A DNA stretch of 64,000 nt from Pogostemon cablin (Eukaryota; Streptophyta; Magnoliopsida; Lamiales; Lamiaceae), in contig CM042955.1 in NCBI GenBank assembly GCA_023678885.1, positions 36,736,088 to 36,800,087 of the forward strand. The letters run 5' to 3'. Under the pieces are notes generated by a model. It worked only from the letters and a program-made list of their open reading frames with translations, was not told the DNA's origin and searched no databases. Position numbers and translations under genes: made by a program. This document shows, piece after piece, positions 1-12,600 of this stretch (the first letter of the stretch is position 1; the number at the start of each line of letters is the position of its first letter).

Positions 1-545
1 GAAGAACCAATCTTATAATCATAGTACCCTTGAGGGAATTGAGAGTAAGGGGACAATCTTTTGTGTTTAAAACTTGTAATGAGTTGAGAACCTAATTACC
101 TTGGCCATAGAGATTAGGGGAACATTTGTGATTGCTTCTAGTCCATTTATCATTGATACTTGTCATTTAAATTTAACAAGTCTATGTAATACCATTAATC
201 TTGAATGTGGTTAGCCTTACTCCTCTTTAGATTGCTCACCTTTTACTTCATTTTCATCTTGATTATTTGTCTCTTGCATCAATCATCTTTAGTTGTTATT
301 TATTTTATTTGCTACTTGCTTAGATAATTGTCTTTTAATTCTCAACAACTCATAATCCGATCACTCCTATAAAGCATGATTAAAAACGAATACGGATACA
401 CATCGGATTTAACTCTCCATTTGATCGATATTTAAACTGGGTCAATAACTACACACGATAAGGTACTCTTACCTTGATCAATTATACTGAAATTGGCTTT
501 GAGTTCAGTAATATAATATTTTAATATAGAGCACGTTAAAAAATA
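1..545. other. Non-coding, LTR-like relic
   Basis: No open frame of note. The text-like run of short T-rich words (repeated forms such as attgctt, cttgcatt, catttag) resembles the U5 side of the Athila-like LTRs found later in this window, for example around 13000-13230. No terminus, primer binding site or target duplication is visible, so this is only a resemblance and could be ordinary intergenic DNA. Confidence 0.25.
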
Positions 546-548
546 GTA

Positions 549-760
549 CTCCCTCCAAGCTCCATCCCACCGAAAGGTCATATTTTAATATATTAGGCAT
601 CCCATTTAGAGGTTCACATTTTTCTCTTTTAGTAAAAGGGCTCCACATATGACCCGCCAATCACTATTAATACAAGTATTCACTAGATATAAAATACTAA
701 TAATACTTCTTAATCCACTTGCAAAAAGCAAATAGAGACATTTGCCTGGGACGAAGGGAA
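549..760. mobile_element. Stowaway-type MITE
   Basis: The left end reads CTCCCTCCAAGCTCCATCC and the right end is an inverted, decayed copy (GGGACGAAGGGA). TA dinucleotides flank both ends (547-548 and 761-762), the target expected for Tc1/mariner-type elements. It is about 212 bp with no coding capacity. The second half of the left end has diverged from the consensus CTCCCTCCGTCCC, so this is an older copy. Confidence 0.7.
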
Positions 761-762
761 TA

Positions 763-2284
763 TGATATTTTAATATGCCGTTAGTAATTGTATTAATATT
801 CTCTGCGTGAGTCAACATTAGTTAAAATATTTGAAAAAACTTAAACTTTGCTTGGAAGTATAGGAGTAATTAAAATATTTAGAAATTTGTGATGCATCTC
901 TATCATGATATATCTTTATCAGATCCCCAACCCCCCTTCCATCTTCTTCTGGCAAAGATTCTACGTCCTTTCTTCCGAATCCCTTCCAGTCCCACTTCTA
1001 CATGTAATATTTGCTCTTCTCACAACAAAGAAAAAAGCTACCAAAAATGACAAAAGTAAATTTCTTTCTCCATAATTTCTCTGCTTGTGTGTTTTTTGAA
1101 CTTTTTCTATCATGCATATATATATATGCAACCCTTTGTTGGGTCTGTATTTGTGATATCTGCAGCTCTGATGAGTAGGTTTGGAAAGTTTTTTGTCTCT
1201 AATCCCAATATAAGCCCTCTCTCTATCAACATGGGTCTCTCTCACCTTACACATATACGCAACAATTAATTTGAAACAAAGGTTTGGAGAAAAATTGGTG
1301 AAATGTATTTATCAACGAGGCTCATCTCCACGGTATAATGTATGGATTAAGATAAAAATACGTGCTAGATCGTTTTATGAAAATTATTTTGCAAGACTAA
1401 TAAAAAATGAAAATTCTTACACGAATTCAAATTTATCCATTCATATATTCAAATTTAATACATTAATAAATAAAAACTTATACTTTATTAACAAATTTTT
1501 TATTAAATTTTAATGAAAATTTTAATACAAAAGAATTATACACTCCCATCCGGCGTTTGGACTCGTAATTTTGAGCAACTCTTTGAAATTTTAATATTGA
1601 ATGTGAGACCTATATATACATAAAAAGGAAATTGATGTGTTGTGGTGAAATAGATAAAAATGATAAAATTGATCGTTTCAAGTAAAGAATAATATAACAT
1701 AAACTAGTAACATTAAATTTTTGTATATTCGAAGTAATCAATTTAATTTCAATTTTTTCAATAAATTAGATCTTTAAAAAATTAAAGGCAAAACACTTGT
1801 GTGAAATTGTTTCACCGAATAAATTTTGTGAGACACACAAGAAGTGATAATATTCAAATAAAAATTGATAATTAATTATAAAAAATGATAACCATACACT
1901 ATAAATTGAATAAAATAACATTTATAATAAAAAGTAATAATAAATTAAAAAAATAAAAATGATCTCATATGAAACATTCTTATACTTCAAGTATAATGTA
2001 ATAAAACTAAAGAATACTACTTCCATTCCACATAAAATTTTACACATTTTTATTTTGGATGTGTCTTCATAATGTTTACATTCCCTTAGTAATGAGACCC
2101 ATACAAAATACTATAAGAGGCTTACACTCACAACAACAATAATACAATTATTCATTTTACATTCAAATTTTTTTATCCTATTACATTAAAATACTATATT
2201 TCACAATTCTTGTGAAAAATGAAATGTAAACATAAAATTGTTAAATGAAGACAAAATATGGTAAAGTTGGTAGAAAGAGAATTT
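763..2284. other. KNAT7 distal upstream region, no gene seen
   Basis: AT-rich DNA with only short, uninformative reading frames. A decayed MITE may lie at about 2018-2230: it opens with acttccattccacataaa and its body resembles the Stowaway copies elsewhere in the window, but no convincing right inverted end is left. Pyrimidine-rich tracts at 929-1100 could belong to a promoter or an old leader. Nothing else is supported. Confidence 0.4.
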
Positions 2285-2533
2285 GGCATAATATATAGAG
2301 TATTTCACAGCGTTTGGTTGTGCGAACATGAAAGTGATTTTCAAGTGGTCCTCTCTCCTCATCCAATCCAACACCATCTCTAAAGCTCTTTTCTCCTTTT
2401 GCTTTCATTTCCTCACCCTCTTTTTCCACCTTCTCTCACCTAATAACATCAACTAACCATACTGCCTTCCATTCTACCCAATGTAACGCTAACGCAAATA
2501 TATATACACACATCATCAACAAGTCCCACCAGC
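2285..2533 (+). promoter_or_regulatory. Proximal promoter and 5' leader of KNAT7-like gene
   Basis: A TATA-like run (ATATATAG, about 2291-2298) is followed by a CT-rich stretch (2350-2450) typical of plant 5' leaders, then a second TATA-like run at 2498-2505 that lies too close to the ATG at 2534 to be the main box. The start site is inferred from these positions only. Confidence 0.3.
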
Positions 2534-5500
2534 ATGATGGGTTCAGGAATAAATGACGTATCCATGGCGGTGGCGGGTGGAGAGCTGCACCACCAGCTCA
2601 AGGCGGAGATAGCCGTCAACCCGCTTTACGAACAGCTGCTCTCAGCCCACGTGGCGTGTCTCCGGGTGGCCACACCGATCGACCACCTCCCTCTCATCGA
2701 CTCTCAGCTATCTCAATCTCATCAAATATTGCCATCTTATGCCCAAAACAACACCCACGCTCTCTCTCCACACCAAAGGCAAGACCTTGACAACTTTTTG
2801 GTACGTCTCTTTTTCCAAGAATTAATCTCCTATGAAAATACTGTGGTCCCCCTTTAATTTAAACCTCTAGTAATACATAGGTATATATAGGACTGGAGGG
2901 ACCATAAGTTTACATACTACTTAACTATGTAAACCGAGTTTATACGTCATCTTTACTTAACTCAGTTTATTTTTTATTCTATCCTCTCTATATATTTTTA
3001 TGGATTTTGGGTGTTTAATTTTCTGTTTTTTTTTTGGATGATTATGAATTGTTATTCTGTGGTTTGAGTGTGTATGTATTAAATTAAACAGACGCAGTAC
3101 TTGGTAGTTTTGGGGTCATTTAGAGAGCAATTGCAGCAACACGTGAGAGTCCACGCAGTTGAAGCTGTGATGGCTTGCCGAGAAATTGAGCACAACTTAC
3201 AATCACTCACCGGTATTACTTACTCTCTCCCTTTCTCCTAATAATTATACATACGATTGTGTGTATGTATGTCAAAAGATTACACGGATTGCCTACTCAA
3301 TTTCTTTATAATTTTTTTAAATATACAAGGGTTTATGATATTTTTTTAAAAGGATATATAGCCCCTAAATTCATTAATAAAGTATTTATTTATTTTTTAT
3401 TCAAGAGTAAAGGAATATAATTAGTTTATATAAAACGAGTAGTTGGATTAGTGGGACATGGGTTAGACATTTTTGTTAAGATTATTGTAAAATGAATATC
3501 TTTATTGAGGATGATCAAAATAATAAAATGAATATTTTTTTCCGCGAAGGTAGTAGTTTTGTAATAAGAACAACACATGGTTGAGATCGTTTCACATGAA
3601 ATTATTTCTATATATTATATTAAACAATTATCACTCTTATCAAATGTATTATTATTTTTTATTAAAAATATTGTCACATTTTATTTAAATTATTTATAAA
3701 ATATTTCACTAATTATAATTTTTCTTTAATTAAAAACGTCATCTTTTTAATCTTTTTCTTTAATTAAAACGTCATCTTTTTATTAAAATGTTATCATACA
3801 AAAATCTTTCTTAAAATATTCTCACGTCTTTAAATAAAAATCATATTTTTATGAGGTTGAATGGTAGTTTGTAATAAGAAAATTCGAACCGCTAAAGAAC
3901 TCATCCCGGTGTCCTATACATAAAAATATTTATGTAGTCATGACTCATGCAGGGCCGGCCCTGGGGTTGTCCCCGTGGGCTCAGGCCATGGCCCCATAAT
4001 TTGGGGGCCCCAACATTTTTATATTTATATGTATATATATACTATTAAATTTTAATTTAGGCCCAAATTTTATTTATTTATTTAATGTTAAAGGCCCGAC
4101 TAAAGGAAACATATTTATAATATCAATCATTTTTTTCTTGATTAAATAAAAAATTATACTGCTCTCTACAAATTATACAATACAAAAGTCCTTTTTTAAT
4201 CTTCTTTCAAGAAACCACCAACACAATTGAATATTCATACTGAATTATTTTCCAATTTCAAATTGCTCGCTGCATTATTTTTTTCTTTTTTTTTTCCTAT
4301 GCAAATTTAGTCATTTTAAGGGCCTCAATTTTATATTTTGCCATGGGCCCCTAAAATCTGAGGGCCGGTCCTGGACTCATGGAGAGTATACATTAGGTGG
4401 ATCCATTGCATATAATTGAATGAACTAATTTAATTTAAATGACTTAGAATATGATTTTTTTTTAAAAAAAAATTGTAATGTAAGAGTACATTAATTACAA
4501 ATAAAATATCTTAAATTATATGATTAAAAAACTAAAATAATCTTGCCATGTGAATTAATTCAATTAATTTGAGTGACCTGATAATAAAAACTAACCTAGT
4601 CGATTAAATCATAGTAGATTAAAAAATAAATGGCGTAATAAATGTACGCTAAGTATGTGACAATATTATGGATTTTTTTTTTCTTAGCTACTTGAATGGA
4701 TATAAGAAAGTAACTTGAAATTCCTAGCTATACCGCATTTTATAATTTATTAGTAATCTACAATAGTATAATATATTTTTTTTCAAATGATTGTTAATGT
4801 CATAGGACATTTAACGTTAATTTCAAATTAATAACGAAAATATCATATTTGGATAGGTAAGTATAACCCATTTCAACTTTAGCCATTTTTTATTTAATTT
4901 TGAATTTTAATTACCTTTTGTCCAATTTTGATAATTTTTATCTAATTTTAATCTTTTTTTTGCCGGAATTGTAATATTATGATTTCTTTTAAATTTTATT
5001 TTATTATTTATATTATTGGTACCTCGAAATATTCATATTTTTTAGGCGATTGAATACGACAGTATCGGTGTTGTTAGGCGTCGTAAAAAATGGTGTGACC
5101 TTACAACAAAAGGTGGGTAGAGTGGTCCGACAACTAGCAGTTTAAATATTTAGGATTAAGGAGTGTTAGTTGGTAATGAGTGAGTGATGGAGGGAATTAA
5201 TTCAACAAGAAATGACACCAACCAATGAGACCAAGTAAAAGATTTCCCACTAACAACTATTGGAATGTGATATATATGTGGATGTTCCTTTTTTTCTAAT
5301 CAATCAATTCGTCCACGGGAATACAATTTTCGTAATAGGACGGATATAGAATGTGACAGATATAATAAATAAATAGAGATTGTCTCTAGGTTGAAATTAA
5401 AAGAAAATTATAACCGAAACCACAATAAACTATAAAGCTAAAACCATCAATGTAAAATACATTTTGTATAATTCATAATGTGAAATTATTATGTTAAGTT

Positions 5501-8103
5501 TGTTTTCTATTTTGAAAATCATAAGAAAATTCGTCTTTCATACTTATATCAAATCAAGTATTAGAAGAGATGAAATTATAAATATAAAGAAAGGAAGAAA
5601 TAATATTAAATAAAGTTCTATGTTTGTTTCGATTTTGAATTCGGTTTTTAGTTTTCAAAATCTACTCCTAAATTTTCAAAATCACCACTATATAAACTTA
5701 CAATCCTTATTGTTAAACGATTCCCCTTTTTATTAACTTAAACTTTTAGATGAGCTGATCATTTAACAGTTATTAACCAGTAATCTACCCATGTTTTATA
5801 CATTCTCCATCATCAATACTCATTTTCTCTATCTCTCTCATCTCTTCTATTACACCAATTAATACATTTTTATAAATATCATGACACATTTGATACGTTA
5901 AAATATAGTATTCTATAAAAAACTTAAAACAAACATGTACTCCCTCCGTCCCAGGAGAGATGACACATTTTCTATTTTGGGTTGTCCCACAAAAGTTTGC
6001 ATATTCCTAAAAAAGCAAAAAGTCAAACACAATCACCCTTCTCCATACACTTTATTTACAAAAAAACCACCCATTCCTAAAACACATAACATACTTTATC
6101 ATTTATTTATTACCAAAAAATACCATACTACCCTTAAAAGTTACCACTTTATTAATCTCCGTGCCAGGAAATTGGTGCAATCTTTCCTGATTGAGAGGGA
6201 GTATACTATTCACTTGTTTTCAAAACCTATGTAAACGGAAAACAAACAAAGTTTAGTGAATTGGGTTTGTATGTACAGATTATATATCCAAAACTCTGAC
6301 TATATTTGTTTTCAGTTTATATGGGGTTTGGAAATTTGGATTTAAAAATCTAGATTTTGAAAACTAAATGAATAGTAAAAATATATTTTTGTTATAGTGT
6401 TTTAAGTAGAGTACTATTTTAAGAGTCTAAGAGATGTGTAAGATTATATATATAAGAAGGTATGATTTATAAAATTTAATTTAAAAAAAACCCAAATTAA
6501 AACAAGATTAAAATTTCAAAATCTTAACTTCGTAAATCTATAATGCTGTAAGTTAGTACTAGAAATCTGCTAAACCAATACTTGTGGCGGTGTGCACTAA
6601 GGCCTACCTCGTGTTGGTGGTAGAATAGAATCATAATATTTAGTCGATGGTTTATGAAGATTGATTGGCGATTAATTAATTAGTTGATGGTAAACTCCTT
6701 TAATTAGGAGCAACAATCATTGAAGGATCTGGAGCAAGTATGTCAGATGAGGAGGGTGAGGAGGAGCTACAAATACAAATGGATTTTTCTAATTTGATCG
6801 AAGAGGGGCATGACCTCATGGGCTTCGGTCCCCTGCTTCCTACTGAGTCAGAACGCTCTTTAATGGAGCGAGTCAGACAGGAACTTAAAATTGAACTCAA
6901 ACAGGTCAGCTAATATTTCAGTTTTTTTTTTTTTTTTTTTTTTAAATTAAACCTTGTAATTTTTGTACACCCCCACCATATACTCTCTCTTTGTCCCGTC
7001 ACAAGAGTTACATTTTATTAATTAGCTAGGGTATCCGCTACAAGAGTTAAATTTTATTTTTTAGTAAATGAGACCAACATAAATCAATCATTTTATCTTT
7101 ATGGGCCCACACACAACACTATATAACTACTCACTTTATATTAAATTATTATATCTCTCAGCCCACTACACATTTAAATACTCCACTATATTTCTTAATT
7201 TCCGTGCAAACAATAAACGTAACTCTTTTTATGAGACGAGGGAGTATATATTTAAAGGGTTTTACTTTTGCTTATAAATTTTGATTTATCTTGTTTATAA
7301 TTTTAGAGCTAGTCTTCCTTGAACCCAATTTACGGTACGAAATATTTCTATTATTTTTCTAAATAAAAAATAATTATCATTAACAAGAATATAAGAAATC
7401 ACAACATAATAATTCATTATGTTAATTTTTCATATACTAAACCGTAATCTCAATAAATACAATTAATGCATGCAAAGTGAAAACTTTAATATAATACACG
7501 TGTTTGCCACTAATTTTAGTTCAAGCTTAGGACTTTTGTACACTGGGTAGTTGGTATACACACACCTTGGGTTTCCACATAATTTTAGATTTGTGCTACA
7601 CTTTAATATATTAGAGATTTATAATCATTCAACTTAAATATGTCAATCCTATTAAACAATTTTAAGATTCTTGCATGCATCTTATAATTTGGTTAAAAAC
7701 AATAATCTAGCTTCGTTACATGCGTTGTAACCACACAAAATTAATCTCAGGGATTCAAATCCAGAATCGAAGATGTAAGAGAAGAAATACTACGTAAACG
7801 GCGAGCAGGAAAATTACCTGGTGACACAACTTCCGTGCTAAAAAATTGGTGGCAGCAACATTCCAAATGGCCTTATCCAACTGTATATATATTCTTCTTA
7901 CACTAACTACTCCATTTCTTGTTTCTTTTCTATCAACATTAATTTTTCTCAATTTTTGTCAGGAGGATGATAAAGCAAAGCTTGTAGAACAAACAGGTTT
8001 GCAGCTGAAGCAGATAAATAATTGGTTCATAAACCAAAGGAAGAGAAATTGGCACAGTAATTCACAGTCAGCTACATCTCTCAAGTCCAAACGCAAGAGA
8101 TAG
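2534..8103 (+). CDS. KNAT7: Class II KNOX (TALE homeodomain) transcription factor, KNAT7 type
   Basis: Five exons with GT-AG junctions: 2534-2800, 3092-3212, 6711-6904, 7751-7882, 7963-8103, giving 284 aa (Arabidopsis KNAT7 is similar in size). Residues about 20-65 form KNOX1 (LKAEIAVNPLYEQLLSAHVA), 85-130 form KNOX2, 184-205 the ELK segment, 206-268 the TALE homeodomain with the PYP three-residue extension at 235-237 and recognition helix WFINQRKRNW. The last intron splits the homeobox just after PYPT, the usual KNOX position. The MMG start follows the leader directly, and the reading frame holds across all junctions. In the family, KNAT7 acts in the nucleus with BELL partners, MYB75 and OFPs to regulate secondary wall formation; that role is taken from orthology. 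Intron 2 (3.5 kb) and intron 3 carry MITEs. No coding lesion is seen. Confidence 0.93.
3950..4373. mobile_element. hAT-type non-autonomous element in KNAT7 intron 2
   Basis: The element opens with CAGGGCCGGCCCTGGG and ends with the inverse of CAGGACCGGCCCTCAG, a roughly 16-bp terminal inverted repeat with the CAGGG start common in plant hAT elements. A perfect 8-bp target duplication, GACTCATG, flanks it (3942-3949 and 4374-4381). It is 424 bp, GC-rich at both ends and AT-rich in the middle, with no transposase. The intact duplication indicates a fairly recent insertion. Confidence 0.88.
5940..6201. mobile_element. Stowaway-type MITE in KNAT7 intron 2
   Basis: The left end is CTCCCTCCGTCCCAGGAG and the right end is GAGGGAG, flanked by TA at 5938-5939 and 6202-6203. 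The body includes the usual internal words (ttgtcccacaaaag; ctccgtgccaggaa). About 262 bp. The reading frame across it is incidental. Confidence 0.85.
6983..7244. mobile_element. Stowaway-type MITE in KNAT7 intron 3
   Basis: The left end is CTCTCTCTTTGTCCCGTCAC and the right end is GACGAGGGAG, flanked by TA on both sides. The body has the family's ctccgtgcaaacaata word near its right end. About 262 bp, the same length as the copy in intron 2, but the left end has diverged more. It starts about 40 bp after a poly-T run (about 6918-6942). Confidence 0.82.
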
Positions 8104-8207
8104 ATTATGCTAAACTCATCTTGCGTTGCACGAAAATTAATGCTTTGTAAAAAAAACTGTGAGAGTAGGGGGAGTGTTTTTGAGGCCTTGCTTATAGTAT
8201 GTATTGT
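8104..8207 (+). other. KNAT7 3' flank / putative 3' UTR
   Basis: AT-rich sequence directly after the TAG stop. No obvious AATAAA signal, though AT-rich words such as aaaattaatgctttg are present. It runs into a tRNA-related repeat, so the transcript end may lie in or near that repeat. Confidence 0.35.
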
Positions 8208-8395
8208 TAAACGAGGGCTTAAGCTGGTATAGAGTTGTATCGTTTAATACTCATGTGGAATTTTTCATAAATGGGTGACGGTGAGATTTCGAACCCTGGA
8301 CCTTTGTTAATCATGCGCTCTAATACCATGTTAAACGATCACCTCATCTAAAAGCTTAAGCTGGTAGAGAATTGTATCGTTTAATACTTAATCAA
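8208..8395 (-). repeat. tRNA-related (SINE-like) repeat between direct repeats
   Basis: Read on minus, this holds an A-box-like tggtattagagcgc followed by a B-box-like GGGTTCGAAATC (plus strand about 8287-8298), the layout of a tRNA-derived Pol III promoter. Two copies of a roughly 35-bp direct repeat, gcttaagctggta..attgtatcgtttaatact, bracket it at 8218-8253 and 8353-8390. The sequence resembles a common dispersed plant repeat with the words accatgttaaacgatcacc. The family cannot be named, and no poly-A or poly-T tail is clear. Confidence 0.45.
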
Positions 8396-8976
8396 GTCAC
8401 AATCTAATATATATTTTGGGATGGAGCCATGATAGAACATAAAAAGAGGTCAATCTAAATATAATGATATTTGATTACTTAACCCGATCGAAATAATTTG
8501 CACCATTCTTGTGCCACGACTATTTAGAAATGTTGTTTTATTGAATAACTTTATTGATTTTTTTTTTATTAATTGATAAATACAGATTTTACTTGTTTAC
8601 ATAGGCCATTAAGTATTGATTATTATATGATTTCAACTTATTTGTGAAATTTTGTGTTTGAATCTAATATAGAACTTAACGAGTATTGTTAATCGAATAT
8701 AGTATAAAATATTTTAGGCTTATTTAGAGTTTAAATAGAAGAATTTAAAAGATAAAGAAATCAAAATTATGTCAACCCTCTCTAGGCCCGAATCAGTTTT
8801 CATAACCCAAGGCCCAAAAACATCTCATGCCGATTGGGCCCCTGGCCCACTCGGCCCAGTAACAACTCGGAAGACCTACTCCCAACTTCCACAACACTCA
8901 ACACCAGTTCCCATGTCGTCCGACCTCTCGGCTCTCTCCCGTGTTGGAGTGAAGGAGCTGCCCGCCGGAGGTCTCA
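8396..8976. other. Intergenic, no gene recognised
   Basis: AT-rich up to 8765. From 8769 a GC-richer frame of 72 codons opens, rich in G, P and S with repeated GGCCCA words. The hAT-like element at 8985 interrupts this same block, which continues after 9638. It looks like part of an older repeat rather than a gene. No domain is recognised. Confidence 0.35.
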
Positions 8977-8984
8977 GCCTTCAC

Positions 8985-9630
8985 TAGGAATGTAAGTGAA
9001 CCAAACCGTTAGCGAACTATTCGAGTTTTAATTCGATAAAATATTCGTTCGAACTCGTTCGTTAACCTTAACGGGCCAAACCAAGCTTGAATTTTGAGCT
9101 CGAATAGCATATCAAACCAAACTTAAGCCTTAGATTATTCGGCTCGAAAGCTCGCGAATATATTCATTAATGAGCTCGTTAATAACTCTCAAACACGTTC
9201 GTAAATTTTATAATTATTTTTTAGTATTATATATTATTATTTATTTATTAATATTCAATAATTAAATATTTTATATTAAATCACACAAATATGATAATAA
9301 CTTTAAGTGATTATTTAAATATTTAAATATTTTTTTAACGTTTGTTATTATATTTTGTTAGTTTGTTTAATTAATATTATGAATAACATTAGATGTTTAT
9401 AAACGAAATGTTATTTTAATATTTACGAACAAGAATATTTTAATGTTCATGAACAAGTTACTTTATGTGTTCGAGAATATGTTCGTGAGCATTAACAAAC
9501 AGTTTTAGTTCGAGCTTGAATTCAATATTTTTTTTGACGAGTTCGAGTTTGGGCTCGAGTTTGATAATTCCTTAACGAACGATACTCAAGCCAGTAATAT
9601 TCGATTCGACTCAGTTCGATTACATCCCTA
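8985..9630. mobile_element. TIR element (hAT-like), TTCG-rich
   Basis: The ends are TAGGAATGTAA on the left and the inverse of TAGGGATGTAATCG on the right. Flanks are GCCTTCAC (8977-8984) and ACCTTCAC (9631-9638), an 8-bp duplication with one mismatch, which fits hAT-type integration. Subterminal zones at both ends are full of TTCG, CTCG and GAAC words (for example attcgttcgaactcgttcg), as in transposase-binding regions, with an AT-rich centre. No transposase is encoded; 646 bp. Confidence 0.65.
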
Positions 9631-9699
9631 ACCTTCACTGAGTTCCTTAATCATCTTGTTTCCGAGCCTCCAACTAACCTGTGGGTAATGATCCCATCA

Positions 9700-12600
9700 A
9701 TCAAGGAGAATGGTGATTTTTGTTATTTTCACCTAAATTTTAGTACCTTTTTATGTGTGTTTTCGTATTATTTTATCCGTACTTTATGTATATTTTGGTG
9801 GTGTTTTGTGTTTTTTATGGAAATACGAGAAACATATTATTTTCAGGTACAAATGGATTCTAGACGCGAAAAGAAAGACGTGGGAAAAAACGGAGCTCAA
9901 TTTGGAGTCCAAACGAGAAAGTTATGATTAAAATAGTGATGTCGCACAAGCTGTTCCTACTCAGCATGATTGTGCCACTTTGCATGACTTGTTGCACTTT
10001 CAAATATTGAACTTTTTGTCAGTTCTTTATATGAATAGAAAACCAAGGAAGAGAGGATCGCATGAGCGCAAAAATCACTCAAATCGGAGTTCGAATGTGA
10101 AAATTGTAAGCAAAACGGTGAGACTGCGCTGCACCTTGATAGGGTTTTTCTACGCACTATAATTTAATCCTCAAGTATAAGGATGTCAATTGTAGCAGCA
10201 AGTACCCAAGTTAAATTATCGATCCCACTAAGACAGCTAATTATTTATTTATTCTATAAATTACTAATTAATCAGAATTGAGTAACCAATTTCCAATGTT
10301 TTGTTGTGAATTAATCTAAATAACGAAATATTAAATAACTGAATTAATTAAAAGCAAGGAAAAATAAGAGCAAGTTTCTAATCAAGAGATGACAAACAGT
10401 TCTAAGCTGAAAATACACCACATATCCCTGTTATCCCACTGAATATGATTCGATTCAAAGCTAACAGTATAATCTGGTTTAAATCCTAAGGTGCGCAAAT
10501 ATTACCAAGCCTTATTCCTAGATACTAATCAAAGCAAGCAACAATACCTTCGGATGGTAAGCCCGACTAACAAGATATTTTCTGGAATTACTAAAGGTTC
10601 TATTCACTTCCTACTTGATTGTCTAATTGCATTGTTCCACTAAACTAATCAAGTATTTGATTAACCAGTTCATGAAATTAAAGTGCTTATAGCGGAGCTA
10701 CTCTAATCCCTAACAGATAGACAATACCAATCATGAACGCACACAAGCTAACACAATAATCCAAGCATTATAGCGGATGTCATGAATATATTATGAAGAC
10801 GTTACGAAGCAGATTAACATGTCTTAGTAAAATAAGTAAAATCAAAAACTCAACTACATAAAATCCCAATCTTTGGTCTAAATCCCAAAATCAATCCATC
10901 AAACCCTAGAACTGTATATAAAATTAGCCCATGAGATTACAAGCAATCCTCATGGCTAAGCAATTCATAACAATAATCAAAGTAATAGAAAGGAATAGAT
11001 AGGAATTGTGAAATCCTAGTGTAGGAGCAATCTCACGTTCCTTCTCCGTCTCTTCAATTGCTTGATTTTCCCTCAATTAGCACTTGAAACCCTTGTGGAA
11101 TTGGATGGAGGATGAAATCAGATTGTAATCTGATATGGGTGTGATAGGAGGTGTGAATTGATGATGGATTATAGATGGGTTCTCTCCAATTTGTGTATTG
11201 ATCTCCCTAATTCTCTCTTGGATTGTTGCAGGGCTGTTTTCGCGACCAATACTACTTCAGAATCGCGACTTGAGGGTATATATACGCTGCTGCATCGAAC
11301 AGGCCCCGACTGGGCTCGATTTTGGGCCGCTCGGCACCTAGCTCGAGCCGAGCTGATGGCCGAGCGGCCCCCAAACCTGCCGAGCAGCATATGGGTGACA
11401 CCTGAACGTCGTGTAAGCTCCGTGGGACACCAGCTCGGCAGCTTTTGGTCACGTGGAAGTGCCACTCGCCGCTCGCTACCCGCCGAGCTGCAGAAACTGC
11501 ACTGCGCGATCTCACCGTTTTGAGCATAACTTATTCATACGGACTCCAAATTGAGTAATTTTTGTGCTCACGTGTTCCTCTCTTCCTTGGATTTCTATCC
11601 ATATAAATAACTCTCAGAAGCTCCAACATTTGAATATGTAAAAAGTCATGCAAAGTGGCTCCTCGGTACAGCGTGCGCGATGTTAGCACTTTGATCATAA
11701 CTTTCTCGTTTGAAATCCAATTGAGGTGTTCTTTATGCCAAAATGACCCTCTCCTCTGTGGCTTTCAAACCATATTTCACATGATCAATTTGGACCTCTA
11801 TAAGAATACAGATTCCTCATTCCAACTTTGAACTTTTGATCATGTTTTACCCTTCAAAACTCAACAAAACACCTTAGTAGCATCAAAATCATGTAAATAC
11901 TCAAATGTACTCAATTCCATGCAAAAATAATAACTTTCCTAAGCAAAACAGTGTAATGGGCATATATAAAATGCGTGAAATTCAACTCTCTACACACCTA
12001 CTCCACCCGAGTACCAAGTTAGACCCGAGCTCAGTCAAAAGTGAGTTTTTTGGCCAATACGTCTTCCAGAAGGTTATAGGCCCACAAATACATCATTTGG
12101 CGTAAAAATTAGGCAGAAATCGTTCATGAATCCAATCTACACCTAATTCACACCATTTTTCACACACTTTACCCTCCTTTCCATCTACCCTTCATCCATC
12201 TATTCACACTTGATTCTCTCCATCAAATCCACAATCCAAGTGATCAAGGAAGTAAGGGAGAGTGGAGATTGCAAGAAGAAGAAGGAGATCTCTATTGAAG
12301 GACTTCAAAGGGGGAATCTATTTTTAATTTTTGTGAACTTCTTTATAGTTTGATCATGGAATTTGTAGATACAATTGTCTATATTGTTTTCTCTAAGACT
12401 ATGATAGGCTAATCTCCTTTGTGAGATTAGCTCCATGATTGGTGTTGGATAATTTAGTTTTATGTAAATTAATTTTAATCTTGAATGGACTTTGTGTTAT
12501 TTCTATCATTGATTGTTAATTGCTTGATGTATATGATTGATTTGTGTGATTAATTGTCATGGGCATGGGCATGTGATTAGATTGAGAAATCAATTATGTG

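Noticed and set aside
961..1513. Short reading frames upstream of KNAT7
   Set aside because: No family resemblance, no start context or splice pattern, and overlap on both strands.
11158..11527. Long GC-rich reading frames on both strands in the solo LTR
   Set aside because: They come from the stop-poor CGAGC/GCTCGG block and are not conserved in frame in the other two LTRs.
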